Below the pieces are notes generated by a model. It did not search any database. It was not told where the DNA came from and saw only the letters and a program-made list of their open reading frames with translations. From Bacillaceae bacterium (GTDB lineage Bacteria > Bacillota > Bacilli > Bacillales > Alkalibacillaceae), in assembly GCA_017656265.1 (NCBI GenBank), contig JACDOD010000003.1, forward strand, positions 124,001-188,000: a stretch of 64,000 bases of DNA, in the 5' to 3' direction. Position numbers and translations under genes: made by a program. Position 1 is the first letter of the stretch. Each line of letters opens with the position of its first letter. Positions 56,827 through 64,000 of the stretch are shown in pieces.

Positions 56827-57438
56827 ATGAATGAACGGTTAAACGAAACAATTAAGCGGCGCTATAACCGGATTTCTGCCTTTTTTGATGTAATGGATAT
56901 GATGATCAAAACTGACTGGCGCAAGAAACTGCTGTCACAGGTAAAGGGGAGCGTACTGGAAGTTGGAATTGGCACTGGAGCGAATCTTCCTTATTATCCA
57001 GAGAATATATCGCTGACAGGCATTGATTTCAGTCCAGGAATGCTCCGCTTTGCGAGGAAAAAAGCCGAAATGCTAAATATCAGCCTCGCATTATTGGAAA
57101 TGGATGCCCAGAATATGGATTTTCCAGATGATACCTTTGACTTTGTGGTGACTTCCTGTGTTTATTGTTCTGTGCCAGACCCTGTTGCTGGTTTAAAGGA
57201 GATGAGAAGGGTCGTAAAACCTGACGGCAAAGTGCTGATGCTGGAACATATGAGAAGCGAGAATCCAGCCATAGGAAAAGCAATGGACTGGCTCAACCCC
57301 ATTTTCGTGCGGATGATCGGAGCCAATATTAATCGAAGGACTTTCGAAAATATCATGAAAGCGGGTTTTGTTATAGAAGAGAATGAACAATTGCTGGGAA
57401 CCATTGTGAGACGAATGGTGTTGAACCCCAATAAATAG
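56827..57438 (+). CDS. Class I SAM-dependent methyltransferase, UbiE/PMT-like
   Basis: A 203-residue methyltransferase. Motif I VLEVGIGTGANLPYYP, then LTGIDFSPGMLRFARKKA, and DTFDFVVTSCVYCSVPDP. It resembles phospholipid N-methyltransferases and other UbiE/COQ5-type enzymes; the substrate is not readable. AAGGAGGGG precedes ATG 56827. Single-gene unit, convergent with the membrane protein that follows. Confidence 0.8.
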   Translation: MNERLNETIKRRYNRISAFFDVMDMMIKTDWRKKLLSQVKGSVLEVGIGTGANLPYYPENISLTGIDFSPGMLRFARKKAEMLNISLALLEMDAQNMDFPDDTFDFVVTSCVYCSVPDPVAGLKEMRRVVKPDGKVLMLEHMRSENPAIGKAMDWLNPIFVRMIGANINRRTFENIMKAGFVIEENEQLLGTIVRRMVLNPNK

Positions 57439-57483
57439 GCAAACTGTTATGACATGTTTGTAAATAAGGTACCACTCATTCAT

Positions 57484-58053
57484 TTACTCCTCGTGTAGAC
57501 TTTTAATATCAAAAAAGCAAAAAGAATGAGCGTTCAAGTTTTCTGGAATAATAATCAGTTCATGATAACCTACAAAAAGAATAGCTGTCAGAAAAACTGT
57601 AAAAAATGGAAAAAGTACGTGTTTTGGTTTGAATTTTGAGACAACATAATAATAGAGAATTAAAAATAGGAAAACATACCATAAGAACATTGTTTTAATA
57701 AGGGTGTCTGAGTCATGATGTGGAAGCATATCGCCAATCATAGCTCCCATCATTCCCCCCATCATGCCGGAGAGAATGCCATGAATGATGGACAAAAAAC
57801 CAAATGGAATTCCGCTTAAAAATCCGGTGACGGTCCCAACAATAATTCCCGAAATAGTTGACAATAACAGGTTGCCCTTAAGGAATACACCCAAAAATGT
57901 ACCAAACATTAGCCCAATCAGCATGCCAGCAGCCATGGAACATACCATACCTTCCATTTCATTTAACTTTTTTCGTAATACCGTGACTAAAATAATAAAT
58001 CCTGAACCTAACATGATTGATATGGACAATGTCATACAAAATCCAACTGTCAT
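57484..58053 (-). CDS. Met/Gly-rich membrane protein beside a CopB ATPase
   Basis: A 189-residue protein with about six predicted membrane helices, several with glycine-zipper spacing (SMAAGMLIGLMFGTFLG) and a striking Met-rich stretch GMMGGMMGAMIGDMLPHH. It is not recognised beyond a membrane protein. ATG 58053 follows AAGGAG by nine bases; an ATG six codons upstream is in frame but embeds that site. It is divergent from the copper-type ATPase gene, so a role in metal handling is possible (inference from Met/His content and context). Confidence 0.6.
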   Translation of the reverse strand: MTVGFCMTLSISIMLGSGFIILVTVLRKKLNEMEGMVCSMAAGMLIGLMFGTFLGVFLKGNLLLSTISGIIVGTVTGFLSGIPFGFLSIIHGILSGMMGGMMGAMIGDMLPHHDSDTLIKTMFLWYVFLFLILYYYVVSKFKPKHVLFPFFTVFLTAILFVGYHELIIIPENLNAHSFCFFDIKSLHEE

Positions 58054-58188
58054 GTTCGGTAGCTCCTTCATATTTTCTTTATTTTATGTATATGGTTTGT
58101 CCCAAATAGTCATTCTAGATTTTTTTACCCTTAGAAAGGTTTTTCACCTGTGTACAGTAGGAATATAAGTAGGAAGGAGGAATGAAAA

Positions 58189-60324
58189 ATGAAAAAGAAT
58201 GAAAATAATCATCATAAACATGCGGGTAAATCTGACCAGGAGATTTCCCGCGCTGAGAACAAAAAGGCAAAACATGATCACCATTCCCACAACGGCCACG
58301 GTAATGAAGAAAAATTTCATGAACATAGCAGTCATTCTAAGACTGAACACCATCATCATGATGCCCATCAAAGCCATGGACATGATCATAACCACATGTT
58401 AGATGATTTTAAAAGGCGATTCATTTTTTCACTCATCATAACAGTACCGGTTTTGTTACTTTCACCGATGATTCAGTCATTTATCGGGTTTAAAATAGAT
58501 TTCCCTGGCCGTGGGGGTGTTTTATTTTTACTGGCAACCTTTGTATTTGTTTACGGAGGATGGCCATTTTTGAAAGGATCGGCAGAAGAATTCAGCCGGA
58601 AAAACCCGGGCATGATGACTTTGATTGCTCTGGCCATTATTGTTGCTTATGTATACAGCACATTATCAACTTTTATTTTAGAAGGGAACAATTTTTTCTG
58701 GGAGTTGGCTACCCTGATTGATATCATGCTCCTGGGTCACTGGATTGAAATGAAGTCGGTAATGGGAGCATCTAATGCACTGGAAAAACTCGTCAAAATG
58801 ATGCCATCTGAGGCCCATTTAATCCAAAAAGACGGAGAAGTAATCGATGTTCCAGTTTCCAATCTGAAAAAAGGTGATCATGTCCTGGTCAAACCGGGGG
58901 AAAAAATACCTGTTGACGGTTTGATCGTGAAAGGACACTCGGCTGTTAATGAATCCATGTTGACTGGGGAATCTGTACCGGTTGAGAAGCAAAAGGAAGA
59001 TTCTGTTATTGGAGGTTCCATTAATGGAGAAGGAGCACTGACTATACAGGTTGAAAAGACTGGAGAAGACAGTTATCTTTCCCAGGTAGTCTCGATGGTA
59101 AAGGAGGCTCAGGAATCCAAATCCCGGACACAGGATCTGTCCAATCGGGCTGCCAAATGGCTATTTTATATTGCGCTGTCCGCTGGTATCCTGACACTGG
59201 CAATCTGGCTTCTATTCGGATATGATTTTTCATATGCGTTAGAGCGGATGGTCACCGTGATGGTAATAGCATGCCCTCATGCATTAGGACTTGCTGCTCC
59301 CCTTGTTGTAGCGAGGTCAACAGCTATAGCAGCGAACAGAGGGCTTCTTATTCGTGATCGGGCCAGTTTTGAAAATGCTAGAAACATAAAATTAGTAGTG
59401 TATGATAAAACAGGTACTTTAACTGAAGGGAAGTTTGGGGTTACTGAAATCATAACAGAGAATGGGTTTGAGGAAGATGAAGTCCTAATGTATGCATCGT
59501 CCTTAGAATCACAATCTGAACACCCCATTGCTCAAGGGATTGTTGATGAAGCAAACAAGAGGAATATTTCCATTCATGATCCGGAAGAATTTGAATCCAT
59601 TACCGGAAAAGGCCTTGCAGGAATGGTGGAGGGGAAGCGTGTAAGAGTGGTCAGCCCTGGATATATTAAAGAGAATGGCATACCGTTTCAGGATAAAATA
59701 TATAAAACTTTATCCCAGCAGGGTAAAACGGTGGTGTTTGTCCTTATTAATAATCAGCTTGCTGGTATGATCGCTCTTGCAGATCAGATACGTGAAACAG
59801 CAAAACGTGCCATTTCCCGTCTGAAAGAGATGGATATAGAGTCCATGATGCTTACAGGAGATAATAAACAAGTAGCACAATGGGTTGCGGAGCAGCTTCA
59901 AATGGATCAGGTTATTGCAGAAGTTCTTCCACATGAAAAGGCAGATGTGATTCAACAAACCAAAACAGAACACCGTCAAATCGCCATGACTGGTGATGGT
60001 GTAAATGATGCACCGGCACTGGCCAATGCAGATTTAGGAATCGCCATCGGAGCTGGGACAGATGTGGCAATGGAGACGGCTGATGTCGTGCTCGTAAGAA
60101 GCAATCCTGAAGATGTCGTATCCATTATTGACCTGTCCGGGAAGACTTTCCGGAAGATGGTTCAGAACTTGTGGTGGGCAGCTGGATATAACATCATTAC
60201 TATTCCTCTAGCGGCAGGTATTTTATTCCCAGTTGGTGTGGTGCTTAGCCCTGCAGTAGGGGCGATCCTCATGTCACTCAGCACCGTTATAGTAGCCATT
60301 AATGCACAGTTGCTGAAAGAGTAG
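58189..60324 (+). CDS. copB: P1B-type heavy-metal ATPase, CopB-like
   Basis: A 711-residue P-type ATPase. The N-terminus (residues about 1-65) is His-rich, with no CxxC metal domain. After an N-terminal membrane bundle come the actuator TGES motif ([12 protein letters not shown]), CPH in the sixth membrane helix (Cys362-Pro-His364), phosphorylation site DKTGT (Asp406), SEHPIAQGI with the nucleotide-binding HP, and [20 protein letters not shown] and the His-rich tail mark the P1B-3 group (CopB), which exports copper or silver. AAGGAGG precedes ATG 58189. Confidence 0.92.
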   Translation: MKKNENNHHKHAGKSDQEISRAENKKAKHDHHSHNGHGNEEKFHEHSSHSKTEHHHHDAHQSHGHDHNHMLDDFKRRFIFSLIITVPVLLLSPMIQSFIGFKIDFPGRGGVLFLLATFVFVYGGWPFLKGSAEEFSRKNPGMMTLIALAIIVAYVYSTLSTFILEGNNFFWELATLIDIMLLGHWIEMKSVMGASNALEKLVKMMPSEAHLIQKDGEVIDVPVSNLKKGDHVLVKPGEKIPVDGLIVKGHSAVNESMLTGESVPVEKQKEDSVIGGSINGEGALTIQVEKTGEDSYLSQVVSMVKEAQESKSRTQDLSNRAAKWLFYIALSAGILTLAIWLLFGYDFSYALERMVTVMVIACPHALGLAAPLVVARSTAIAANRGLLIRDRASFENARNIKLVVYDKTGTLTEGKFGVTEIITENGFEEDEVLMYASSLESQSEHPIAQGIVDEANKRNISIHDPEEFESITGKGLAGMVEGKRVRVVSPGYIKENGIPFQDKIYKTLSQQGKTVVFVLINNQLAGMIALADQIRETAKRAISRLKEMDIESMMLTGDNKQVAQWVAEQLQMDQVIAEVLPHEKADVIQQTKTEHRQIAMTGDGVNDAPALANADLGIAIGAGTDVAMETADVVLVRSNPEDVVSIIDLSGKTFRKMVQNLWWAAGYNIITIPLAAGILFPVGVVLSPAVGAILMSLSTVIVAINAQLLKE

Positions 60325-60328
60325 ACGT

Positions 60329-60376
60329 AAAATCCCCGTAGGTATGCAAGTTGCTGCATTTACACGGGGATTTTTC
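60329..60376. terminator. Terminator after copB
   Basis: AAATCCCCGT (to about 60339) pairs with ACGGGGATTT (60363 on), with a long partly paired loop (TATGCAAG..TTGCTGCAT), then T5. The A/T flanks let it work for the convergent coat pseudogene too. Confidence 0.75.
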
Positions 60377-60396
60377 TGTTTATGCTCTTCAATAAT

Positions 60397-60919
60397 CTAA
60401 TAATGATGATTTACTGGCTGATAGCCCTGAAATGATGATTGAGATGGAACGGTCTGATAAGGTATCATGGATGATATTTGTTCCTGCCGGGATGAAGTTG
60501 GCTGATTCAACCATCCCATCTGACGCATATATTGCTCATACATTTCAGCGATCGTAGACTGCTGAAGTGCCATTTCAGAGTGCAGTTTCTTCACGATGTG
60601 ATCTTTCATATTTTCTGCTGAATTAAAGTTTTCCTTTGCCGTCAAACTTGCTGTGAAATAGGCGTCCACCACTATATCATTTTCGTTTATAAAGAATTCT
60701 TGACGCTTGATGTAATTTTGATTGGTATTGAATGCTGTTTGCGGGATTGGCGGGAGAGATACATTTTCCGATTAGGATCCAACAATTGATTCATGACGTT
60801 CACGTGATCATGTGAATCTGTTTGTAGAGTATAGAGGAAATCTTAGGATTATGCACGTGATCAAGATATCATTGCAATCGGCTAATCACTGCCTTGTGGG
60901 CAGGGAAATGATTGGCCAT
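60397..60919 (-). pseudogene. CotF-like spore coat protein gene, frameshifted
   Basis: Coding sequence is spread over changing frames. Read from ATG 60919: ANHFPAHKAVISRLQ, then (frame change near 60870) CNDILITC, then (near 60846) DFLYTLQTDSHDHVNVMNQ, then (near 60756) NYIKRQEFF and the intact 3' part down to 60397 (SLTAKENFNSAENMKDHIVK, MALQQSTIAEMYEQYM). The pattern LQCNDILI...HSEMALQQ...GW resembles the Coat_F family. The intact 3' frame alone would start at a GTG without a binding site. At least three shifts make a product unlikely. Confidence 0.65.
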
Positions 60920-60995
60920 CAGTCCTGTATGTACGGTTTTTAACACAAATAAACACTCTTTTTGTCTTAGCATTCCTTACATTATTAAAATGTAT

Positions 60996-61937
60996 TCACT
61001 TTTCTGTACGGTCCCGGGCAGGATACATCCATCTCATGAAACGGGCAAAAGGTTGTACAAATGGTAGAAATAAAAAGCTGATGGCCCCATTAAAAAGGAC
61101 AGCCGCATGGGCCAGTTGTCTTCCCGGTACCTCTGAGAGATGCATGACAAACTCTGAAAATACAGAAATGAATGGTATGAAACAGATGACCCCTGTTATA
61201 TTGACCCACACATGGGCCAGGGCTGCACGCTTGCCCTCAATTCCCCCGCCAATGGAAGCTAAGAGCGCCGTAACACATGTTCCGATATTCGCTCCCAAAA
61301 GCATGGCAAGGGCTGTACTTAACGTAACAATCTCTTCGTTGATAAAGCTCATTAACATTCCGGTAAAGGCACTGGAAGACTGAATAATCGCTGTTATGAA
61401 CGTCCCAAATAAAACACTGAAAAAAGCAGATTCACTTATGGTCTCAAAATAGTTTTGAAAAGCGGGAGTTTCCTGAATGGGTACGGCTAAACTTTCAAAG
61501 CCAAATAGAGCGGTAAAGATGGTGCCAATCCCAAATAAAATACATCCTATGGAAAATAAAAGCTGTTTATGGGCGAATAAAAGCATCACTCCCGACAGCA
61601 AGCAAATCCACATCAGCCATGAGCTGGAAAAAGATAAAAGTTCACCTGTAACCGTCGTCCCTACATTCGCTCCCAGGATAATGCCGATGGAGTTGGTGAA
61701 CGATAAAATTCCAGCTGCTGTCAGTGTAACTGTAATCACGATGGTTGTAGAACTGCTCTGAAGAATTCCGGTTGTTAGAGCACCGACGATAAAACCTTTG
61801 AAAGGGCTGGATGTATATTTCTCCACCCATGACTTCATTTTTTTGTAGGAAAGCTGCTGTACCCCAATTTTTAATATGGTTAAACCAAATAAAAATAACG
61901 TTAAAAATGTAATAAAGGCGGTAAATAAATGATCCAT
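60996..61937 (-). CDS. yqeW: Na/Pi cotransporter family protein (YqeW)
   Basis: A 313-residue membrane protein with the duplicated NaPi-II repeat: ALTTGILQSSSTTIVITVTL and GTFITAIIQSSSAFTGMLM, each with the QSSS motif, each followed by a GANVGT / GANIGT segment. It should carry phosphate with Na+ or act as a phosphate exporter. B. subtilis yqeW lies in the same place before rpsU. GAGGTG precedes the ATG. Confidence 0.92.
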   Translation of the reverse strand: MDHLFTAFITFLTLFLFGLTILKIGVQQLSYKKMKSWVEKYTSSPFKGFIVGALTTGILQSSSTTIVITVTLTAAGILSFTNSIGIILGANVGTTVTGELLSFSSSWLMWICLLSGVMLLFAHKQLLFSIGCILFGIGTIFTALFGFESLAVPIQETPAFQNYFETISESAFFSVLFGTFITAIIQSSSAFTGMLMSFINEEIVTLSTALAMLLGANIGTCVTALLASIGGGIEGKRAALAHVWVNITGVICFIPFISVFSEFVMHLSEVPGRQLAHAAVLFNGAISFLFLPFVQPFARFMRWMYPARDRTEK

Positions 61938-62055
61938 CGGTTTTTCACCTCAATACATTCTATGGACAGGGTGGACAAACATTCTAATTTTTTCTTTGCT
62001 CTTGAACAAATCAATATTTAAATATAAATGGGAGTTTTTAATAGGTCTCGTATAG

Positions 62056-62084
62056 TTGACCAGATAACATTGTTTTAATATAAT
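62056..62084 (+). promoter_or_regulatory. SigmaA promoter of rpsU-yqeY
   Basis: TTGACC (62056-62061) and TATAAT (62079-62084) with 17-bp spacing, about 80 bp upstream of rpsU. Confidence 0.75.
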
Positions 62085-62165
62085 ATACAAAGGTTTGTAT
62101 CTTTTTTTTAAGATGCAGGTCAAATTGATTATGTGTTGTGTGCACTTGGAGGGAGGGAAAATAGC

Positions 62166-62342
62166 ATGTCAAATACAACTCGCGTACGAAAAAACGAATC
62201 TCTTGAAGATGCTCTTCGTCGCTTTAGACGTGCAGTTTCTAAAAATGGCACACTTTCTGAGTACCGCAAGCGTGAATATTATGAAAAGCCAAGCGTGCGC
62301 AGAAAGAAAAAATCAGAGGCTGCTAGGAAGCGCAAAAGATAA
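62166..62342 (+). CDS. rpsU: 30S ribosomal protein S21
   Basis: A 58-residue basic ribosomal protein ([21 protein letters not shown]-terminus [13 protein letters not shown]). ATG 62166 follows GGAGGGA; the frame runs upstream to a start without a site. In B. subtilis S21 has been tied to motility and biofilm. Cotranscribed with yqeY, 20 bp downstream. Confidence 0.97.
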   Translation: MSNTTRVRKNESLEDALRRFRRAVSKNGTLSEYRKREYYEKPSVRRKKKSEAARKRKR

Positions 62343-62362
62343 GAAGAGGGTGTATAGACGAA

Positions 62363-62809
62363 ATGGCTTTACTGGAACGTCTGAATCAGGATATGAAATC
62401 AGCTTTAAAAAACAAAGAAAAAGATAAATTAGGCGTTATTCGCATGGTCAAGGCTTCGCTTCAAAACGAAGCGATTAAACTCGGAAAGGATCAGCTTTCC
62501 GAAGACGAAGAATTGACAGTCTTATCACGCGAGTTAAAGCAAAGAAAAGAATCCCTCCATGAATTTAAAAGTGCCAACCGCGAAGATCTTGTAGATAAAG
62601 TTCAGGCGGAAATTGATGTGTTACAGACATATATGCCAGAGCAGTTATCTGATGAAGAGCTAGAAACCCTTGTACTTGAAGCCATTAAAGAAGTTGGCGC
62701 CGACTCCAAACAGGACATGGGAAAAGTCATGGGCGCCATTATGCCAAAAGTAAAAGGGAAAGCAGATGGATCAAAAGTCAATCAAATGGTCTTAAAGCAT
62801 TTATCTTAA
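62363..62809 (+). CDS. yqeY: YqeY, GatB/Yqey-domain protein
   Basis: A 148-residue protein of the GatB/YqeY family, related to the tRNA-binding tail domain of the GatB amidotransferase subunit. N-terminus [19 protein letters not shown]-terminus [20 protein letters not shown]. Suspected to act in tRNA binding or amidation; function unproven. Confidence 0.95.
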   Translation: MALLERLNQDMKSALKNKEKDKLGVIRMVKASLQNEAIKLGKDQLSEDEELTVLSRELKQRKESLHEFKSANREDLVDKVQAEIDVLQTYMPEQLSDEELETLVLEAIKEVGADSKQDMGKVMGAIMPKVKGKADGSKVNQMVLKHLS

Positions 62810-62813
62810 AAAG

Positions 62814-62852
62814 GAACCCTTGCTATGAAGATTCCATAGCAAGGGTTTTTGT
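62814..62852 (+). terminator. Terminator after yqeY
   Basis: AACCCTTGCTATG pairs with CATAGCAAGGGTT around a 6-base loop, followed by T5. Confidence 0.88.
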
Positions 62853-62871
62853 CATGATAAAAAAATTTTTT

Positions 62872-62898
62872 TGAAACTATAGTAATCTGTTTATCGTA
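62872..62898 (+). promoter_or_regulatory. SigmaW-type promoter of yqeZ
   Basis: TGAAAC (62872-62877) and CGTA (62895-62898), 17 bp apart, match the sigmaW consensus (TGAAAC, 16-17 bp, CGTA). The B. subtilis yqeZ-yqfA-yqfB operon is a known sigmaW target. Confidence 0.8.
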
Positions 62899-62930
62899 AA
62901 CACATAATAAGGCTGAAGGGAGGTTGTGAC

Positions 62931-64000
62931 TTGCAAAAATTGTTAAACCAGCTGATTGCATTTCTCTGTCTGATCTTATTTCTGGGACCTTTCAACCTGA
63001 ATTCTGCTGAAGCAGAAGGAGAAGGTCAGCTCGTTTATGTGATTGCCATAGAACAGACCGTAGAAAAAGGCCTCGATGCATTCCTGGAACGGGCAGTTGA
63101 GGAAGCAAAAGAAAATGGCGCAGACTACATAATATTTGAGATTGATACACCTGGCGGAAGAGTCGATGCTGCTCTGGATATCGGAGAGCTTTTACGTTCT
63201 CTTGACATACCAAATGCTGCCTACATTGTGAATAAAGCTCTTTCAGCAGGTGCATATATTTCCTTAAATGCTGATGAAATCTATATGAAACCGGGAACAT
63301 CGATTGGGGCTGCGGGAGTGATTACCGGTGAAGGGAATGCTGCAGATAAAAAGACCCAGTCTGCCTGGATATCCAATATGACTGCGGCTGCCGTTGAAAA
63401 TGGACGTGACCCCATATATGCTCAGGCAATGGCGGATGATTCGATTGACCTTCCCGAATATCGCGCTCCTGAAGGTGAATATTTAACCTTGTATGCAAAT
63501 GAGGCGCTTGAGGTTGGTTATGCAGAGGGCATTGCAGAGGATCGGACTGCACTTCTTCATATTCTGAAACTGGAGGGTGCTCAGGTAGAAACCGTCCAGC
63601 CAACTTTTGCTGAACAGCTGGCCAGATTTATTACGGATCCGGTCGTGGTTCCCATTCTTCTTTCCATTGCCAGTTTAGGGCTGGTGCTTGAACTGTACAC
63701 ACCCGGGTTTGGTGTGCCGGGAATAATGGGAGTTTTATCGTTGCTTCTTTTCTTTTACGGCCATTTGATTGCCGGGCTGGCTGGTTATGAATCCATTATT
63801 TTAATCATTGCAGGACTCATCTGTATTGCGCTTGAGTTTTTTGTTCCTGGAGGAATACTGGGCGTAATCGGGACTATCCTTGTCGTCATGTCGCTGCTTC
63901 TGGCCGGTGCTGATATTGGATATATGGCCTTTAGTATAGGAGTCGCATTTATTATATCTGTTATTGCGTCTATTTTATTATTTAAAACCATTGGGCTTGA
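62931..64000 (+). CDS. yqeZ: NfeD family membrane protease YqeZ, 3' end outside window
   Basis: Starts at a TTG seven bases after AAGGGAGG and runs off the window (356 codons seen). Signal peptide/membrane helix (LIAFLCLILFLGPF), then a ClpP-like serine protease domain: FEIDTPGGRVDAALDIGE and ALSAGAYISL with the probable nucleophile Ser105, KPGTSIGAAGVITGE; then several membrane helices beginning PVVVPILLSIASLGLVLELY. NfeD proteins work with SPFH proteins; in Bacillus floA (yqfA) follows. Belongs to the sigmaW antibiotic-stress regulon. Confidence 0.93.
   Translation, partial: MQKLLNQLIAFLCLILFLGPFNLNSAEAEGEGQLVYVIAIEQTVEKGLDAFLERAVEEAKENGADYIIFEIDTPGGRVDAALDIGELLRSLDIPNAAYIVNKALSAGAYISLNADEIYMKPGTSIGAAGVITGEGNAADKKTQSAWISNMTAAAVENGRDPIYAQAMADDSIDLPEYRAPEGEYLTLYANEALEVGYAEGIAEDRTALLHILKLEGAQVETVQPTFAEQLARFITDPVVVPILLSIASLGLVLELYTPGFGVPGIMGVLSLLLFFYGHLIAGLAGYESIILIIAGLICIALEFFVPGGILGVIGTILVVMSLLLAGADIGYMAFSIGVAFIISVIASILLFKTIGL

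Noticed and set aside
62085-62109. ATACAA/TTGTAT hairpin followed by T8 upstream of rpsU
   Set aside because: It starts one base after the -10 box, so the left arm is at or before the transcription start and could not form a terminator in the RNA.

Overview
The window comes from an endospore-forming member of the Bacillaceae (Firmicutes). The evidence is gene order and content: the run mnmA-yrrB-recD2-alaS-yrzL-ruvX-yrzB-mltG-trmR-trhP1-trhP2-udk-greA-pbpI-yrrS-mtnN, and the run sda-yqeG-yqeH-aroE-yqeI-nadD-yqeK-rsfS-yqeM-comER/comEABC-yqzM-holA-rpsT-gpr-spoIIP-yqxA-lepA-hemW-hrcA-grpE-dnaK-dnaJ-prmA-rsmE-mtaB...yqeW-rpsU-yqeY-yqeZ, both follow the Bacillus subtilis map. Sporulation genes (sigK, gpr, spoIIP, sda, yqxA, a YjcZ-type peptide) confirm a spore former. 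The Mrp antiporter locus would suit a salt- or alkali-exposed life, but the species cannot be named from the window.

Layout. 1-4542: 3' part of mnmA, a TPR protein, recD2 and two tiny proteins. 4.6-8.7 kb: AI-2E permease, then a sigmaA promoter, a T-box leader and alaS. 8.8-16 kb: IreB/ReoM-type regulator, ruvX, yrzB, mltG, the tRNA mo5U34 cluster, udk and greA. 16-20.3 kb: pbpI, an antisense KTSC protein, yrrS and mtnN. 20.3-22.5 kb (minus): YjcZ-like peptide, uninterrupted sigK, an FAD oxidoreductase. 22.7-23.25 kb: a YdaF-like acetyltransferase. 23.8-29.1 kb (minus): Mrp antiporter operon A-C-D-E-F-G with no mrpB. 29.2-29.4 kb (minus): sda with a DnaA-box cluster upstream. 29.8-39.5 kb: ribosome-assembly, NAD, shikimate and competence genes. 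40-46.3 kb: holA, rpsT, gpr, spoIIP, yqxA, lepA. 46.3-55.7 kb: hemW, the CIRCE-controlled heat-shock operon, prmA, rsmE, mtaB. 55.9-62 kb: less conserved insert with deoC, a methyltransferase, a Met-rich membrane protein, a CopB-type ATPase, a decayed CotF-like coat gene and a Na/Pi transporter. 62-64 kb: rpsU, yqeY, and yqeZ running off the end.

Two families of intergenic repeats stand out. Family A (about 270-335 bp, ends AGGCTGGGACA and its complement, internal terminator hairpin, conserved structured core) occurs four times, each time 3-23 bp after the stop codon of a plus-strand gene and in the same orientation. Family B (about 106 bp, GC-rich imperfect palindrome) occurs three times plus one fragment, once nested inside an A copy. 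They are the best candidates for something undescribed here. Other notable points are the missing mrpB, inverted repeats covering the ribosome binding sites of a small zinc-ribbon gene and of spoIIP, and the multiply frameshifted coat gene. No tRNA, rRNA, CRISPR array, prophage or transposase gene was seen.
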